64,000 bases of DNA, from NCBI GenBank assembly GCA_947652615.1, contig CANTDX010000001.1, positions 62,001-126,000 on the forward strand, written 5' to 3'. Position 1 is the first letter of the stretch, and every line of letters begins with the position of its first letter. The translations under genes and the position numbers were made by a program. Shown one piece after another: positions 44,924 through 55,302 of the stretch. The notes under the pieces were generated by a model that was given only the letters and a program-made list of their open reading frames with translations, searched no databases and was not told where the DNA came from. This DNA is from an uncultured Dorea sp. GTDB taxonomy: Bacteria > Bacillota > Clostridia > Lachnospirales > Lachnospiraceae.

Positions 44924-46633
44924 TTATAACAGCGGTATGTCATCCGAACCGATAAGAACCCGCTTCCCCTCGAAGGCGAAACCGTAATGGCGGATTCTCT
45001 CCTTTGGAATCCCTCTTGCAGCCAATACTGCATCATAATTCTTATCCTCTATTTGAGCCAGGGCGCGCTCAAGGGTTTCCTCTAATGTATCCTCCGTATC
45101 AGGAACTTTTACCTTAAACTCAAACACATACGCATCTTTTTCTTTGTCATTCGGCTCCATGACAACATCATATCTTCCAAGACCGCTTTCACGGTTCGAA
45201 GTAATATTATAATCAAGCCCCGAATCAGCAATCAGTCCTAATACAAAACCATGGTAGAAGCGTTCGGGTTCCGTCTGCCCGGACGGATGCTTTCCGGTAT
45301 CGAAAAAACTGAATACTTCCTGTGTCATTCTGTTCATATACTGATTCATATACCCAACGTTATTCACAAGCAACGCCTTGATAAAATCATTATAACGCGC
45401 CGATGCCTTCTTAAACCATCCCCGTACCATCCTGCCAAACACTTTTCTGATCTCAAGATTCGTCAGCGCCAACCGGTAACTTGTATCCTTCTCTTCACCA
45501 AATGCAGACACCGATTCCACTCGTAAATATCCCGACGCCAGCAAAAGACTCCAGATTGCTTCACTGTTATCCTCCAGCTCTTCAAATACAATCTCCTCGT
45601 CAATCGGCGTTTCAATGCTTTTATTTTCAAGCAAATCTTCCATCGCCATCTTCACGTCCGGTGCACTTTCCCGAATCAGTTTGCTTACCAGAGCATTGGA
45701 ACTGGTATTCGCCCAATACGTCTCTAATCTCTTTGAATCCAGATACTTTGTGATCGACCACGGATTATAGATATCACGGCGCGCTCCAAAGGTAAATCCA
45801 TCATACCATGATCTTACCTGCTCTTTTCTGTCAGACATCTCAGCTTCATCCAAAGCCGCAAATACCTCTTCCTCTGTAAATCCAAACGCCGCCGCATAAA
45901 GCTCAGATGTGGTCGTCACAACCTGCAGATTATTAAGATCCGAGAAAATAGATTCCTTACTCACCCTCGTTATCCCTGTCATGACCGCACGTTCCAGATA
46001 AGGATTCGTCTTAAACATTGCGTTAAACATACTTCTGATAAATGCCGACATTTCCTTCCAGTATCCGCCGATATATGCTTCCTGCAAAGGAGTATCGTAT
46101 TCATCTAACAGTATGACCACCTTCTTCCCGTAATAACGGTTCAAATACCCCATCATTGAACGCACTGCAATCTCTGCATCCTCATTCTTCATATCCGGCC
46201 TGACCCTGTCATATTGCTGCTTCTCCTTCTCATTCAGCAAATCTCCCTTAAGCAGAAATTCATTGCGGTTATACAGCTCTGTTAGATTCTGCTTTATACG
46301 TGTAACTGCCGCCTCGTATGTGCCGGATTTGACATCTGCAAAAGTGAGAAAAATCACAGGATATGTTCCCTGCAATTCCCGGTATGATTCATACGACCAG
46401 ATGGAAAGTCCATCGAACAGGTCGCCGCGGCCTCCATACTGTATGGAAAAGAAACAGTCTAACATGTTCATATTCAGTGTCTTGCCAAAACGGCGCGGAC
46501 GGGCGATCAGGGTAACCTTATCCTCAGATTCCCACCACTCCCGGATAAAATCTGTCTTATCTACATAGAAACAATTCCTCTCACGAAGCGTGTCAAATCC
46601 ATCATTTCCTATACTAACTATCCTCATCCACAT
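44924..46633 (-). CDS. AAA-ATPase-like protein with C-terminal PD-(D/E)XK domain
   Basis: A 569-residue protein: residues 1-220 form the AAA-ATPase-like domain (PF09820 type), with NCFYVDKTDFIREWW, the non-classical P-loop RPRRFGKT near 45 and the Walker B VVILLDEYDTPL near 170. Residues 440-569 are the PD-(D/E)XK-like C-terminus (SGLGRYDVVMEPND, DAYVFEFKVK, ALAQIEDKNYD). Such proteins are very numerous in gut Bacteroidetes and Clostridia, often multi-copy, with no established role. The start could be the second ATG at 46627; both lack a strong ribosome binding site. Confidence 0.85.
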   Translation of the reverse strand: MWMRIVSIGNDGFDTLRERNCFYVDKTDFIREWWESEDKVTLIARPRRFGKTLNMNMLDCFFSIQYGGRGDLFDGLSIWSYESYRELQGTYPVIFLTFADVKSGTYEAAVTRIKQNLTELYNRNEFLLKGDLLNEKEKQQYDRVRPDMKNEDAEIAVRSMMGYLNRYYGKKVVILLDEYDTPLQEAYIGGYWKEMSAFIRSMFNAMFKTNPYLERAVMTGITRVSKESIFSDLNNLQVVTTTSELYAAAFGFTEEEVFAALDEAEMSDRKEQVRSWYDGFTFGARRDIYNPWSITKYLDSKRLETYWANTSSNALVSKLIRESAPDVKMAMEDLLENKSIETPIDEEIVFEELEDNSEAIWSLLLASGYLRVESVSAFGEEKDTSYRLALTNLEIRKVFGRMVRGWFKKASARYNDFIKALLVNNVGYMNQYMNRMTQEVFSFFDTGKHPSGQTEPERFYHGFVLGLIADSGLDYNITSNRESGLGRYDVVMEPNDKEKDAYVFEFKVKVPDTEDTLEETLERALAQIEDKNYDAVLAARGIPKERIRHYGFAFEGKRVLIGSDDIPLL

Positions 46634-46685
46634 CTACCACTTTCTACACTCAAACATTTACAGGCATTACAGCTGCATTACGGTT

Positions 46686-46725
46686 ATAGAAAACCGGCGT
46701 CCATCTTCTGGCGCCGGTTTTCTAT
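46686..46725 (-). terminator. Terminator of pckA
   Basis: atagaaaaccggcg (46686-46699) and cgccggttttctat (46712-46725) form a perfect 14-bp stem with a 12-nt loop, 20 bp past the pckA stop; the descending arm carries the T run. It would work on both strands. Confidence 0.85.
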
Positions 46726-46744
46726 ATAAAAAGAAACTTATAAA

Positions 46745-48349
46745 TTATAACTGCGGACCTGCCGGTACCAAAGCCTTTCCGGCTTCATTACCTTCATACT
46801 TCGCAAAGTTCTTAACGAATCTCTGTGCAAGATCCTTAGCCTTCGTCTCCCACTCAGATGCGTCTGCATAAGTATTGCGAGGATCCAGGATGTTGGTGTC
46901 TACACCCGGAAGCTCTGTCGGAACATCAAAGTTGAAGTATGGGATCTTCTTCGTTGACGCCTTCAGGATATCTCCGCTTAAGATCGCATCGATGATACCG
47001 CGGGTATCGCGGATAGAGATACGCTTTCCGGTTCCGTTCCAGCCTGTGTTAACCAGGTATGCCTTAGCGCCGCTCTTCTGCATTCTCTTAACGAGCTCTT
47101 CTGCGTACTTCGTAGGATGCAGCTCAAGGAACGCCTGTCCGAAGCATGCGGAGAAGGTTGGTGTAGGCTCAGTGATGCCGCGCTCTGTACCTGCAAGCTT
47201 AGCTGTGAATCCTGACAGGAAGTAATACTGTGTCTGCTCCGGTGTAAGAATAGATACTGGAGGCAGTACACCAAAAGCGTCTGCGGACAGGAAGATAACT
47301 TCCTTCGCCGCTGGAGCAGCGGATTTAGGACGTACGATCTTCTCGATGTGATCGATCGGATAAGACACTCGTGTATTCTCTGTCACACTCTTGTCGTTGA
47401 AATCAATCTTGCCCTCTGCATCCAGAGTAACATTCTCAAGAAGAGCATCTCTCTTGATCGCATTGTAGATATCCGGCTCTGATTCCTTGTCAAGGTTGAT
47501 AACCTTCGCATAACATCCGCCCTCGAAGTTAAAGATACCGTCGTCATCCCAGCCGTGCTCGTCATCACCGATGAGAAGTCTCTTCGGATCAGTAGAAAGC
47601 GTAGTCTTACCTGTTCCGGAAAGTCCGAAGAAGATCGCGGTATTCTCTCCGTTCATATCTGTATTGGCAGAACAATGCATGGAAGCAATCCCCTTAAGCG
47701 GCAGATAGTAGTTCATCATAGAGAACATACCCTTCTTCATCTCTCCGCCGTACCATGTATTGATAATAACCTGTTCGCGGCTTGAAATGTTAAATACAAC
47801 TGCTGTCTCAGAATTCAGACCAAGCTCCTTGTAGTTCTCAACCTTAGCCTTGGATGCATTATAAACAACGAAATCCGGCTCAAACTTCTCAAGCTCTTCT
47901 TCAGTCGGCATAATGAACATATTCCTGATAAAATGTGCCTGCCATGCTACTTCCATGATGAAGCGGATGGACATGCGTGTGTCTTCGTTCGCACCGCAGA
48001 AAGCGTCTACAACAAACAATCTCTTATTAGAAAGCTCCTTTAAGGCAATGTCCTTTACTGCCTTCCATGTCTCTTCGGAAGCCGGATGGTTATCGTTCTT
48101 GTATTCATCGGAGGTCCACCACACGGTGTCTTTGGAATTCTCGTCCATTACGATGAATTTGTCTTTCGGCGAACGTCCGGTGTAGATACCAGTCATGACA
48201 TTCACTGCTCCAAGTTCGCTGACCTGTCCCTTTTCGAAACCTTCCAGTTCCGGCTTGGTCTCTTCCTCGAATAATGTCTCATAAGAAGGGTTGTGTACGA
48301 TTTCAGTGGTGCCGCTGATGCCATACTTACTCAAATTAATCTCTGCCAT
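46745..48349 (-). CDS. pckA: Phosphoenolpyruvate carboxykinase (ATP)
   Basis: A 534-residue ATP-type PEPCK, joining oxaloacetate and [18 protein letters not shown] is the N-terminal signature, [14 protein letters not shown] the P-loop, and [21 protein letters not shown] the metal- and substrate-binding region. In fermenting anaerobes it usually works in the carboxylating direction to make ATP. AAAGGAG precedes the ATG. It is monocistronic with its own promoter and terminator. Confidence 0.98.
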   Translation of the reverse strand: MAEINLSKYGISGTTEIVHNPSYETLFEEETKPELEGFEKGQVSELGAVNVMTGIYTGRSPKDKFIVMDENSKDTVWWTSDEYKNDNHPASEETWKAVKDIALKELSNKRLFVVDAFCGANEDTRMSIRFIMEVAWQAHFIRNMFIMPTEEELEKFEPDFVVYNASKAKVENYKELGLNSETAVVFNISSREQVIINTWYGGEMKKGMFSMMNYYLPLKGIASMHCSANTDMNGENTAIFFGLSGTGKTTLSTDPKRLLIGDDEHGWDDDGIFNFEGGCYAKVINLDKESEPDIYNAIKRDALLENVTLDAEGKIDFNDKSVTENTRVSYPIDHIEKIVRPKSAAPAAKEVIFLSADAFGVLPPVSILTPEQTQYYFLSGFTAKLAGTERGITEPTPTFSACFGQAFLELHPTKYAEELVKRMQKSGAKAYLVNTGWNGTGKRISIRDTRGIIDAILSGDILKASTKKIPYFNFDVPTELPGVDTNILDPRNTYADASEWETKAKDLAQRFVKNFAKYEGNEAGKALVPAGPQL

Positions 48350-48387
48350 CTTTCATAATCTCCTTTTTTTCATAGTATATGTTATTT

Positions 48388-48415
48388 AGTATACATATTT
48401 AAAAAATAAAATCAA
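48388..48415 (-). promoter_or_regulatory. Promoter of pckA
   Basis: On the minus strand TTGATT (48415-48410), 16 bp, and TATACT (48393-48388); the start would be near 48381, leaving a 30-nt leader with AAAGGAG. Confidence 0.6.
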
Positions 48416-48539
48416 TAAAAATTCTCTAATTTTTCTAAAAAAGTCAAATTTTTAACAATCTTCACAACCAATTGCATTATGAAATAACCTTTTTCAACAT
48501 TTAGCTCAGTTCACTTTGGCGGGTGCACTACCTTACATA

Positions 48540-48580
48540 AGAGAAAGAAGAGAAACTTACCGCGTCCCCCTTCTTTCTCT
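48540..48580 (-). terminator. Candidate terminator after the pyrophosphatase gene
   Basis: agagaaagaa (48540-48549) pairs perfectly with ttctttctct (48571-48580) with a 21-nt loop. It lies 46 bp past the hppA stop; no T run follows beyond the descending arm itself. Confidence 0.5.
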
Positions 48581-48626
48581 ATATGTATATAACTTATAGT
48601 CACTTAACCGAAGATCTGCCGCTGAT

Positions 48627-50609
48627 CTACAGCAATCCGCCTACTGCCAGGAACAACGGCGCGAATACCAATGATACGATGGTCATCAGCTTAATAAGAA
48701 TATTGATCGACGGTCCCGACGTATCCTTGAACGGATCTCCTACCGTATCGCCTACAACCGCAGCCTTATGGGCTTCGCTGCCCTTACCGCCGTGTGTTCC
48801 GTCTTCGATATATTTCTTCGCGTTATCCCAGGCGCCGCCTGAGTTGGACATGAAGATCGCAAGCATGACGCCTGTCACCAGCGCGCCTGCAAGCAGCCCT
48901 CCCAGGGACGCAGGCCCTAACAACAGACCAACCGCCAGAGGAGATAATACCGCCATGATTCCAGGCACCAGCATCTCCTTAAGCGCCGCGGTCGTCGAGA
49001 TCGCCACACAAGACTTATAATCCGGCTTCTCCGTTCCCTTCATGATACCCGGCTTCTCACGGAACTGACGTCTGACTTCCTCGATCATCTTATATGCCGC
49101 CTTAGATACGGACTCCATCGTCATAGCCGAGAATAAGAACGGCAGCATACCGCCGATGAACAGTCCGATGATCACACGGCTGTTCAGCAAATCTATATTC
49201 TTAAGCTGCACCGCTTCTGCATAAGAAACGAACAATGCAAGCGCCGTCAGCGCCGCGGAACCAATCGCGAATCCCTTGCCCATCGCCGCTGTCGTGTTGC
49301 CGACCGCATCCAGCTTGTCCGTAATCTTGCGGACGCCGGAATCCAGGCCTGACATCTCCGCGATACCGCCCGCATTATCCGCGATCGGTCCGTAAGCGTC
49401 TACCGCAACCGTGATCGCCGTCGTAGACAGCATACCTACCGCCGCCAATGCGATACCATACAGCCCGCAGAACTGATATGCCAGGAAGATACCTACACAG
49501 ATCAGAAGGATCGGAATTCCGGTAGACTTCATACCTACCGCAAGACCGCTGATGATCGTAGTCGCCGGCCCCGTCTCCGACTGTTCCGCGATCTCCTTGA
49601 CCGACTTATAATCGCCGGATGTATAGACCTCGGTGATGATACCGATCAGAAGACCTACGATCAGTCCTGCAACGATCGCGATCGCCGCGTTCATATTGCC
49701 GAAAAGATACTGGCTGAACACGAATGCCACGATCAGTACGATCGCACTCGACACGTAAGATCCCATCTTAAGAGCTTTATGAGGATTCGCATTCTCATCT
49801 CCCTTAACAAAGAAGGTACCAAGAATGGACGCAACCAATCCAAGTCCTGCGATCAGAAGCGGATATATCGCGCCTTCAATCTGATAATATACGATTCCAA
49901 GAGTGAGCGCCGAGATCAGAGCTCCTACATAAGATTCAAACAAGTCCGCGCCCATTCCGGCAACGTCGCCTACGTTATCGCCTACGTTATCCGCGATAAC
50001 CGCAGGATTACGCGGATCATCCTCCGGGATTCCCGCTTCAACCTTCCCGACAAGGTCCGCTCCTACATCTGCCGCTTTCGTATAGATTCCTCCGCCTACA
50101 CGGGCAAATAATGCAATCGAAGATGCTCCAAGGCTGAATCCTGAGAGTACGTCTACATTCCCCGTAACCAGATAGATCGTGCTTACCCCCAGCACGCCAA
50201 GCCCGGCTACGCACATTCCCATAACCGCGCCGCCTGAAAATGCAATAGAAAGAGCCTTATTCATGCCGCCTTCCTTCGCTGCATTCGCAGTCCTGACATT
50301 CGCCCTCGTCGCTACAGTCATTCCAAAATATCCTGCCAGTGTGGAGAATACTGCCCCCACCACAAAACAGACTGCGGTCACCCAGTTGCCGATTCCAAAG
50401 CCGATCAGCAGAAATAATACCAGAACGAAGAATACCAGTATCTTATACTCTGCTGTCAGGAATGCCTGGGCACCCTCGCTGATCGATGATGCAATCTCCC
50501 GCATCCTGTCGGTTCCTGCACTCTGTTTGTTCACTCTTGCCGCCAGAACACCGGCAAAAATGAGTGCGATAATCCCCAAAACAGGAACCACGTTCAAAAA
50601 CATTTCCAT
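48627..50609 (-). CDS. hppA: Membrane-bound K+-dependent pyrophosphatase (ion pump)
   Basis: A 660-residue integral membrane enzyme with about sixteen helices that couples PPi hydrolysis to export of Na+ and/or H+. The catalytic Asp-rich segments are [35 protein letters not shown] and, near the C-terminus, [15 protein letters not shown] and [33 protein letters not shown] has Ala at the position that makes the family K+-dependent (Lys in K+-independent enzymes). The ion cannot be settled by eye; clostridial members are usually Na+ pumps. It follows a 253-bp gap and is transcribed alone. Confidence 0.93.
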   Translation of the reverse strand: MEMFLNVVPVLGIIALIFAGVLAARVNKQSAGTDRMREIASSISEGAQAFLTAEYKILVFFVLVLFLLIGFGIGNWVTAVCFVVGAVFSTLAGYFGMTVATRANVRTANAAKEGGMNKALSIAFSGGAVMGMCVAGLGVLGVSTIYLVTGNVDVLSGFSLGASSIALFARVGGGIYTKAADVGADLVGKVEAGIPEDDPRNPAVIADNVGDNVGDVAGMGADLFESYVGALISALTLGIVYYQIEGAIYPLLIAGLGLVASILGTFFVKGDENANPHKALKMGSYVSSAIVLIVAFVFSQYLFGNMNAAIAIVAGLIVGLLIGIITEVYTSGDYKSVKEIAEQSETGPATTIISGLAVGMKSTGIPILLICVGIFLAYQFCGLYGIALAAVGMLSTTAITVAVDAYGPIADNAGGIAEMSGLDSGVRKITDKLDAVGNTTAAMGKGFAIGSAALTALALFVSYAEAVQLKNIDLLNSRVIIGLFIGGMLPFLFSAMTMESVSKAAYKMIEEVRRQFREKPGIMKGTEKPDYKSCVAISTTAALKEMLVPGIMAVLSPLAVGLLLGPASLGGLLAGALVTGVMLAIFMSNSGGAWDNAKKYIEDGTHGGKGSEAHKAAVVGDTVGDPFKDTSGPSINILIKLMTIVSLVFAPLFLAVGGLL

Positions 50610-50843
50610 AATAACCCTCCTATAAAACTTATTATCCTTATATTATCATAAAAAAATGGTTTGTATATAATTTTTTTCTGATTTTTTGCTACTTTTTAAC
50701 AGTTTGTGAATTTATTTTACTTTTTGTCACATTCTAAATCTGTCAATTGTCACACAAGTATTCGACGTCAAACTATTTCGTACAAACAATTAACTTATTT
50801 TTTATCATGATAAAATTTTTTTATTATAATTACTATAGCATAT

Positions 50844-50878
50844 TAAAAAAGAGAAGTCAAACTTATCTTGACTTCTCT
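50844..50878 (-). terminator. Terminator overlapping the activase stop codon
   Basis: On the minus strand AGAGAAGTCAA and TTGACTTCTCT pair over 11 bases around GATAAGT, followed by TTTTTT. The ascending arm contains the activase stop TAA neighbourhood, so the coding sequence and the terminator overlap. Confidence 0.8.
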
Positions 50879-51624
50879 TCTGCAAGCAGCGCCGCTCCCA
50901 GCGCTCCCGCATATCTTCCTCTCTCGGTCGGCTCTACCTCCCGCCCGATCTTCTCAGATAGAATCCTGGTAAAATACCGGCTGTTGCTTAAGCCTCCTGT
51001 CAGTATGATCCTTCCCGCCAGGCTCTTCTTCTGGCTTAACTGCGCCACCTTCGCCGCGACTGAATCCACGACCCCGGCCGCGATGTCCTCTCGTTTCCTT
51101 CCCTCTCCGATATAGTTGATCACCTCAGACTCCGCGAACACCGTACACAGCGAGCTGATGGGAAGGACCGTTCCCGTATCCGCCATATCGAACAATTCCT
51201 GCAGGGTAACCCCCAGCCGGTTTGCCATGATCTCCAGAAACTTCCCGGTACCGGCAGAGCATTTGTCATTCATCAGGAAATCCTGCACCATCCCGTTCTC
51301 TACCAGGATCACCTTCGTATCCTGTCCGCCTACATCGATGATGGAGCAATGATCTCCCGCCATCTCTCTTCCGCCCCTGGCGTGGCAGGTGATCTCCGTG
51401 ATCACATAGTCTGCGAAATCTACCGCCACCCGGCCGTATCCTGTCGCTACCACCCTGGTGTCTTCTGACAGAACGTCTATGTCATTTTCTCTTAATTTTT
51501 CTTTAATTGTCTGAGTAGTTTCCTTACTGCTCCAGCCTGTCGGAAGAACGAATTCCAGCTCCTTCTTCCCTCGCGCCACTACCTTGGATGCCGTGGAGCC
51601 GATATCAATCCCTACATAATCCAT
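50863..51624 (-). CDS. ATP-dependent activator of a 2-hydroxyacyl-CoA dehydratase-type enzyme
   Basis: A 253-residue ASKHA-fold ATPase: YVGIDIGSTASKVV at the start, GYGRVAVDFADYVITEITCHARG, SIIDVGGQDTKVI and MNDKCSAGTGKFLEIMA. The conserved Cys residues (CHARG, CSAG) bind a [4Fe-4S] cluster between subunits of the dimer. It drives one electron to a partner enzyme at low potential using ATP. The partner here is the double-cubane protein encoded two genes upstream. The ATG at 51624 follows AGAGGTAAGG; the frame begins at a TTG six codons earlier. Confidence 0.88.
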   Translation of the reverse strand: MDYVGIDIGSTASKVVARGKKELEFVLPTGWSSKETTQTIKEKLRENDIDVLSEDTRVVATGYGRVAVDFADYVITEITCHARGGREMAGDHCSIIDVGGQDTKVILVENGMVQDFLMNDKCSAGTGKFLEIMANRLGVTLQELFDMADTGTVLPISSLCTVFAESEVINYIGEGRKREDIAAGVVDSVAAKVAQLSQKKSLAGRIILTGGLSNSRYFTRILSEKIGREVEPTERGRYAGALGAALLAEEKSR

Positions 51625-51635
51625 GTTCCTTACCT

Positions 51636-51896
51636 CTAACAATATCTGTCTCTTTTTGGATTTACATCCCTCTCAATCGCCGCGATCTTAAGGATCTCGA
51701 TTCCTTTCTCTCTTACACAGGCCTCTACCGCTTCGATCTCTTCCTCCCTGATCAGGAGCGACACCCCGCAGCATTTACTCGCGGCTCTGGGGGTAGGGGC
51801 AATCGTCGCCCGCACCCCCAGATTCTTCAATTCTCTATGTAGCCGCATCGCATTATCATGATTGGGAAATAAAACATAATGCTGAATCTCCTGCAT
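51636..51896 (-). CDS. DUF3343 protein
   Basis: An 86-residue protein of DUF3343: HYVLFPNHDNAMRLHREL, RATIAPTPRAASKCCGVSLL. It is alpha/beta and similar to proteins found between 2-hydroxyacyl-CoA dehydratase-type subunits and their activators and near SelU/YedF-type redox genes. The CC pair near residue 43 could be redox-active. Function is unknown; its position inside this operon suggests a role in sulfur or cluster supply. Confidence 0.82.
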   Translation of the reverse strand: MQEIQHYVLFPNHDNAMRLHRELKNLGVRATIAPTPRAASKCCGVSLLIREEEIEAVEACVREKGIEILKIAAIERDVNPKRDRYC

Positions 51897-51910
51897 ATGT
51901 ATTCACCAGA

Positions 51911-53185
51911 CTAATTATTCAGCATCTCAATGAATGCACTGACTCTTGTACGAAGCTGCTGCGCATCGCTGTCCGTATAATCCGTCTCGATTCCAAGCAC
52001 CGGAATTCCCGCTTCCTTAAGGGCACGCTCTACCAGATATCCTTCGGTATCATACAGATTGCAGAACTTCAGGTTCACGTCAATGATGCCGTCCGCCTTA
52101 TATTCCTTCGCAAGACGCAGGATATCATCAATCCTTCCCGCATTCGGCGTGAAGCACGCACAGTTGATGTTCATATATCTGTCTGCCAGTGCATTGATCT
52201 GATCTGCCACTTCCGTCTTCGTCTCATCTACCAGATGTTCGAAATAACGTGTACCCGTACACATCTCTTCACAGACAACAGCTCCGCCGCTGGTCTCAAC
52301 GATATTATGAAGCTTCCAGTTCGGGATCGCAAGCGGTGTTCCGGTAAGCAGGATCCTCTTCGTTCCCGCCGGTACAACGCTGACTCCATCCTTCACACGC
52401 TGCTCCAGCTCATCGCACAATGCATTGGTCATCTGGGTGAATCTTCCCGGATCATCATAGAACGCAATCTGGGAAATCAACAGCGCGTCGCAGCCGCTAA
52501 TCGGCAGATTCTCGTTCTTACGAAGCTCATATAACCTCTCAAGGGCTCTTCTCTTGCCGTTGATCAGCTTGATACTCTCGGCAAGCTTCTCCGCCGTGAT
52601 CTCGTTGCCGGTGAAGTCTTCTACTACCTTCTTAAATGCTTCTATCTCCTCTGCCCAGGCCTTGATATCCTTCGCTCTCTTCATCTGCGGCAGGTCCATA
52701 ATGTGGATCGGCACATCCTCCCCAAGGATCTCCCATGCTTTCTTCTTGCCGTCGCAGGTCGTCTCTCCCACATACATATCCGCAATCCTGAAGAACGGGC
52801 AGGTACGGTCTAATCTTGCACCTACGGAAGCCTTGATCAGCGGACAGGTATTCGTCGGAAGCACCTTCTCTCCGCCCGGTACCCAGAACTGAGATCCGCC
52901 GCATAAGCCTGTCGCGATCGCGTCCGCCGCAAATACGATCTCATCCGGTACATAGACGCAGAAGGTTCCAAAGACCTTGCCGCCCTTCTTCTGATGCTCG
53001 ATCAGCTCTGCCGGACGGATGCCATGGATATCCGCTACTACCATGTTATAATAATCCATACCCTCCGGGCGGTTCTCCTGTGACAGGTACACGTCGCCAA
53101 ACGCCTGCGGAAGCACCGCGCACAACTGGTCGTGCGTCTCCAGATCCATCCCCAGTTCTTCCCACATCTTGCGATAATCAGCCAT
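51911..53185 (-). CDS. Double-cubane-cluster-type ATP-driven reductase (2-hydroxyacyl-CoA dehydratase family)
   Basis: A 424-residue member of the 2-hydroxyacyl-CoA dehydratase D superfamily. Conserved Cys segments are CVYVPDEIVFAADA, NTCPLIKASVGA, CPFFRIADMYVGETTCDGKKKAW, INCACFTPNAGR and KFCNLYDTEGYL; these fit the double-cubane protein (DCCP) family that carries an [8Fe-9S] cluster, rather than the heterodimeric dehydratases, since only one subunit is encoded. It reduces small molecules (acetylene, azide, hydrazine have been shown in a homologue); the natural substrate is unknown. The ATG at 53185 follows AAGGAGG. Operon order: this, DUF3343, activator. Confidence 0.85.
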   Translation of the reverse strand: MADYRKMWEELGMDLETHDQLCAVLPQAFGDVYLSQENRPEGMDYYNMVVADIHGIRPAELIEHQKKGGKVFGTFCVYVPDEIVFAADAIATGLCGGSQFWVPGGEKVLPTNTCPLIKASVGARLDRTCPFFRIADMYVGETTCDGKKKAWEILGEDVPIHIMDLPQMKRAKDIKAWAEEIEAFKKVVEDFTGNEITAEKLAESIKLINGKRRALERLYELRKNENLPISGCDALLISQIAFYDDPGRFTQMTNALCDELEQRVKDGVSVVPAGTKRILLTGTPLAIPNWKLHNIVETSGGAVVCEEMCTGTRYFEHLVDETKTEVADQINALADRYMNINCACFTPNAGRIDDILRLAKEYKADGIIDVNLKFCNLYDTEGYLVERALKEAGIPVLGIETDYTDSDAQQLRTRVSAFIEMLNN

Positions 53186-53373
53186 AATCATATCCTCCTT
53201 GTATCTTTTGTTATCGCCAGGAAAATGTATAATGCTCCTGCAAAAAGCCAACTTATTTTCGTCAAAATATACATTTCCTCATAGGATAACCGTAACACTT
53301 TTGGCTATTACGGGCAATGGATTCATGGCAGATTGTTTATTGTTTCCCGTCTCTGTATCAGACAGTATCCCTG

Positions 53374-54531
53374 CTACAGAAGCAACAGCTCCCGCAGCCC
53401 GTCCACACATCGGTCGATCTCTTCCTTCGTGTTGTCCATCCCAAATGCAAACCGCACCGTACCCTGAGGATAGGTATGAAGCGTCTGATGGGCCATCGGC
53501 GCGCAGTGAAGCCCGACTCTTGTCATGACCCCGTATCTCTGTTCCAGTTCAAATGCGATCACCGCATTATCCTCCTTCTCAAAGTCCAGCGAAACCACTG
53601 CCACCCTGTCTTCCATTCCCTTCTTCCCGGCGATCCGGATATCCGGAAGTTCCATGACCTGTTCCAAAAAATACCGTGTCAGCTCCATCTTCCGCTCGTG
53701 AATCTTCTTGATCCCGGTCTCCTCTATATAAGAAAGAGCAGCATGAAGCCCGATAATTCCCGGAAGATTCAACGTCCCGCTCTCATACTTATCCGGAAGC
53801 CCCTGCGGCATCAAAAGGGAATCCGACTGGCTTCCGGTGCCGCCTGCGATATACGGCTCCATACAGGCATCCAATTCCTCCGAGATCAGAAAACCGCCGA
53901 TCCCCTGCGGTCCAAGAAGCCCTTTGTGTCCGGTAAACGCAAGGAAATCTATCCCGCACTCTTTCATATCCACCGGAATCGTCCCTGCGCTCTGTGCCGT
54001 ATCCACGACAAAAAAGAGATGGCGTCTCCTGCATATTTCCCCAATCTCCCGAATCGGTACGATTGTTCCGCAGACATTGGATGCATGGAGCATGATCACC
54101 GCTCTGGTATTACTCTTGATTGCAGCTTCCAAATCCTCCGGATACACCGTTCCGTCCGCTCCGGTCTTCACCATATCAAAAGATACCCCCTGCGTCTCCA
54201 TCTGCTTTAGCGGACGCATCACCGCGTTATGTTCCATCCCCGACACCAGCACATGGTCGCCCGGCTTTAAAAATCCTTTGATAAAATAATTCAGAGAGTA
54301 TGTAATTCCCGGCGTAAAGATCACACATCTTGAATCCCCGGCGCCAAACAACCGTGCTGCCTGGTCCCGTGTATCCAAAACCATGCCTTCCACCTCATAT
54401 GCGCCTTCATAATTTCCCCGGTTAATATTAAAAGCGCCGTTTGTCAGCAGATTGGCCATTGCCTCTGCGACATTCGGTGCTTTGGGCCAGGATGTACTCC
54501 CATTGTCAAAATAAATCTTCTTCTCTTCCAT
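53374..54531 (-). CDS. Cysteine desulfurase (class V aminotransferase)
   Basis: A 385-residue PLP enzyme of the TIGR01977/IscS-SufS-like group: IYFDNGSTSWPKAP at the start, the PLP-binding SGMEHNAVMRPL, DTAQSAGTIPVDM, the Schiff-base Lys in FTGHKGLLGPQG near residue 207 and the C-terminal cysteine-persulfide loop ...VGLHCAPMAH near residue 350. It lies between truA and the double-cubane operon, so it may supply sulfur for tRNA thiolation or cluster assembly. It begins nine bases after truA ends. Confidence 0.88.
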   Translation of the reverse strand: MEEKKIYFDNGSTSWPKAPNVAEAMANLLTNGAFNINRGNYEGAYEVEGMVLDTRDQAARLFGAGDSRCVIFTPGITYSLNYFIKGFLKPGDHVLVSGMEHNAVMRPLKQMETQGVSFDMVKTGADGTVYPEDLEAAIKSNTRAVIMLHASNVCGTIVPIREIGEICRRRHLFFVVDTAQSAGTIPVDMKECGIDFLAFTGHKGLLGPQGIGGFLISEELDACMEPYIAGGTGSQSDSLLMPQGLPDKYESGTLNLPGIIGLHAALSYIEETGIKKIHERKMELTRYFLEQVMELPDIRIAGKKGMEDRVAVVSLDFEKEDNAVIAFELEQRYGVMTRVGLHCAPMAHQTLHTYPQGTVRFAFGMDNTKEEIDRCVDGLRELLLL

Positions 54532-54539
54532 CTGCTGTT

Positions 54540-55292
54540 CTACCCCGCACTCATTCCATATTCAATCTTCACCAACGTCAATCCTTCCGGCGGCGCCGTC
54601 ACTCCCGCCTCCGTCCTCTCCTCTGCTTCCAGGATCTCCTTCACCTTCTCTGGCGTATAAAAACCGCGCCCTACCCGGATCAGCGTGCCTGCTATGATCC
54701 GCACCATATTGTATAAGAACCCATTGCCCGTGACACGGATCGTAATATCCCGGTCTTCCTTCTCAATCTCGATCCGGTCTATCCTGCGCACTGTATTCTC
54801 CGCATTTGTACGGATATTGCAAAAGCTAGCGAAATCATGCTCTCCTTCCAGATATGCCGCTCCATCCTGCATCTTCCCCACGTCCAGAGGGAAAGAAACA
54901 AAAGTGCTGTATCTGCGCTTCAGCGGATCCGGGATCTGGGCATTATAGATATGGTATTCGTAAGTTTTGCTTATCTGCTCCTGATAACGGGGATGCCAGT
55001 CAGGCGGTACTTCCTCTGATTTGACTATCACGATATCCGCCGGGAGCTTCTGGTTCAGCGCATATGCCATGCGCTCCGGCGGGATCGGAGAATCCGTATC
55101 GAATACCGCCACATTACCCAGGGCATGGACGCCCGAGTCTGTACGGCTTGCGCCGATAACGTGAATGTCTTCTCCGGTCAGTTTCTTAAGTTTTTCGTTC
55201 AGGATCTCTTCGATGGTTATACCGTTGGGCTGGATCTGCCAGCCGCAGTAGTCTGTACCATCATAAGAGACGAGAAGGCGGATGCGTTTCAT
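54540..55292 (-). CDS. truA: tRNA pseudouridine(38-40) synthase
   Basis: A 250-residue TruA: [21 protein letters not shown], the catalytic Asp in [14 protein letters not shown], and [25 protein letters not shown]. It modifies tRNA positions 38-40. It follows ecfT by 10 bp in the ecfA1-ecfA2-ecfT-truA order that many Firmicutes have; the usual following genes rplM-rpsI are replaced here by a cysteine desulfurase. Confidence 0.97.
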   Translation of the reverse strand: [250 protein letters not shown]

Positions 55293-55302
55293 GGGATTAC
55301 CT

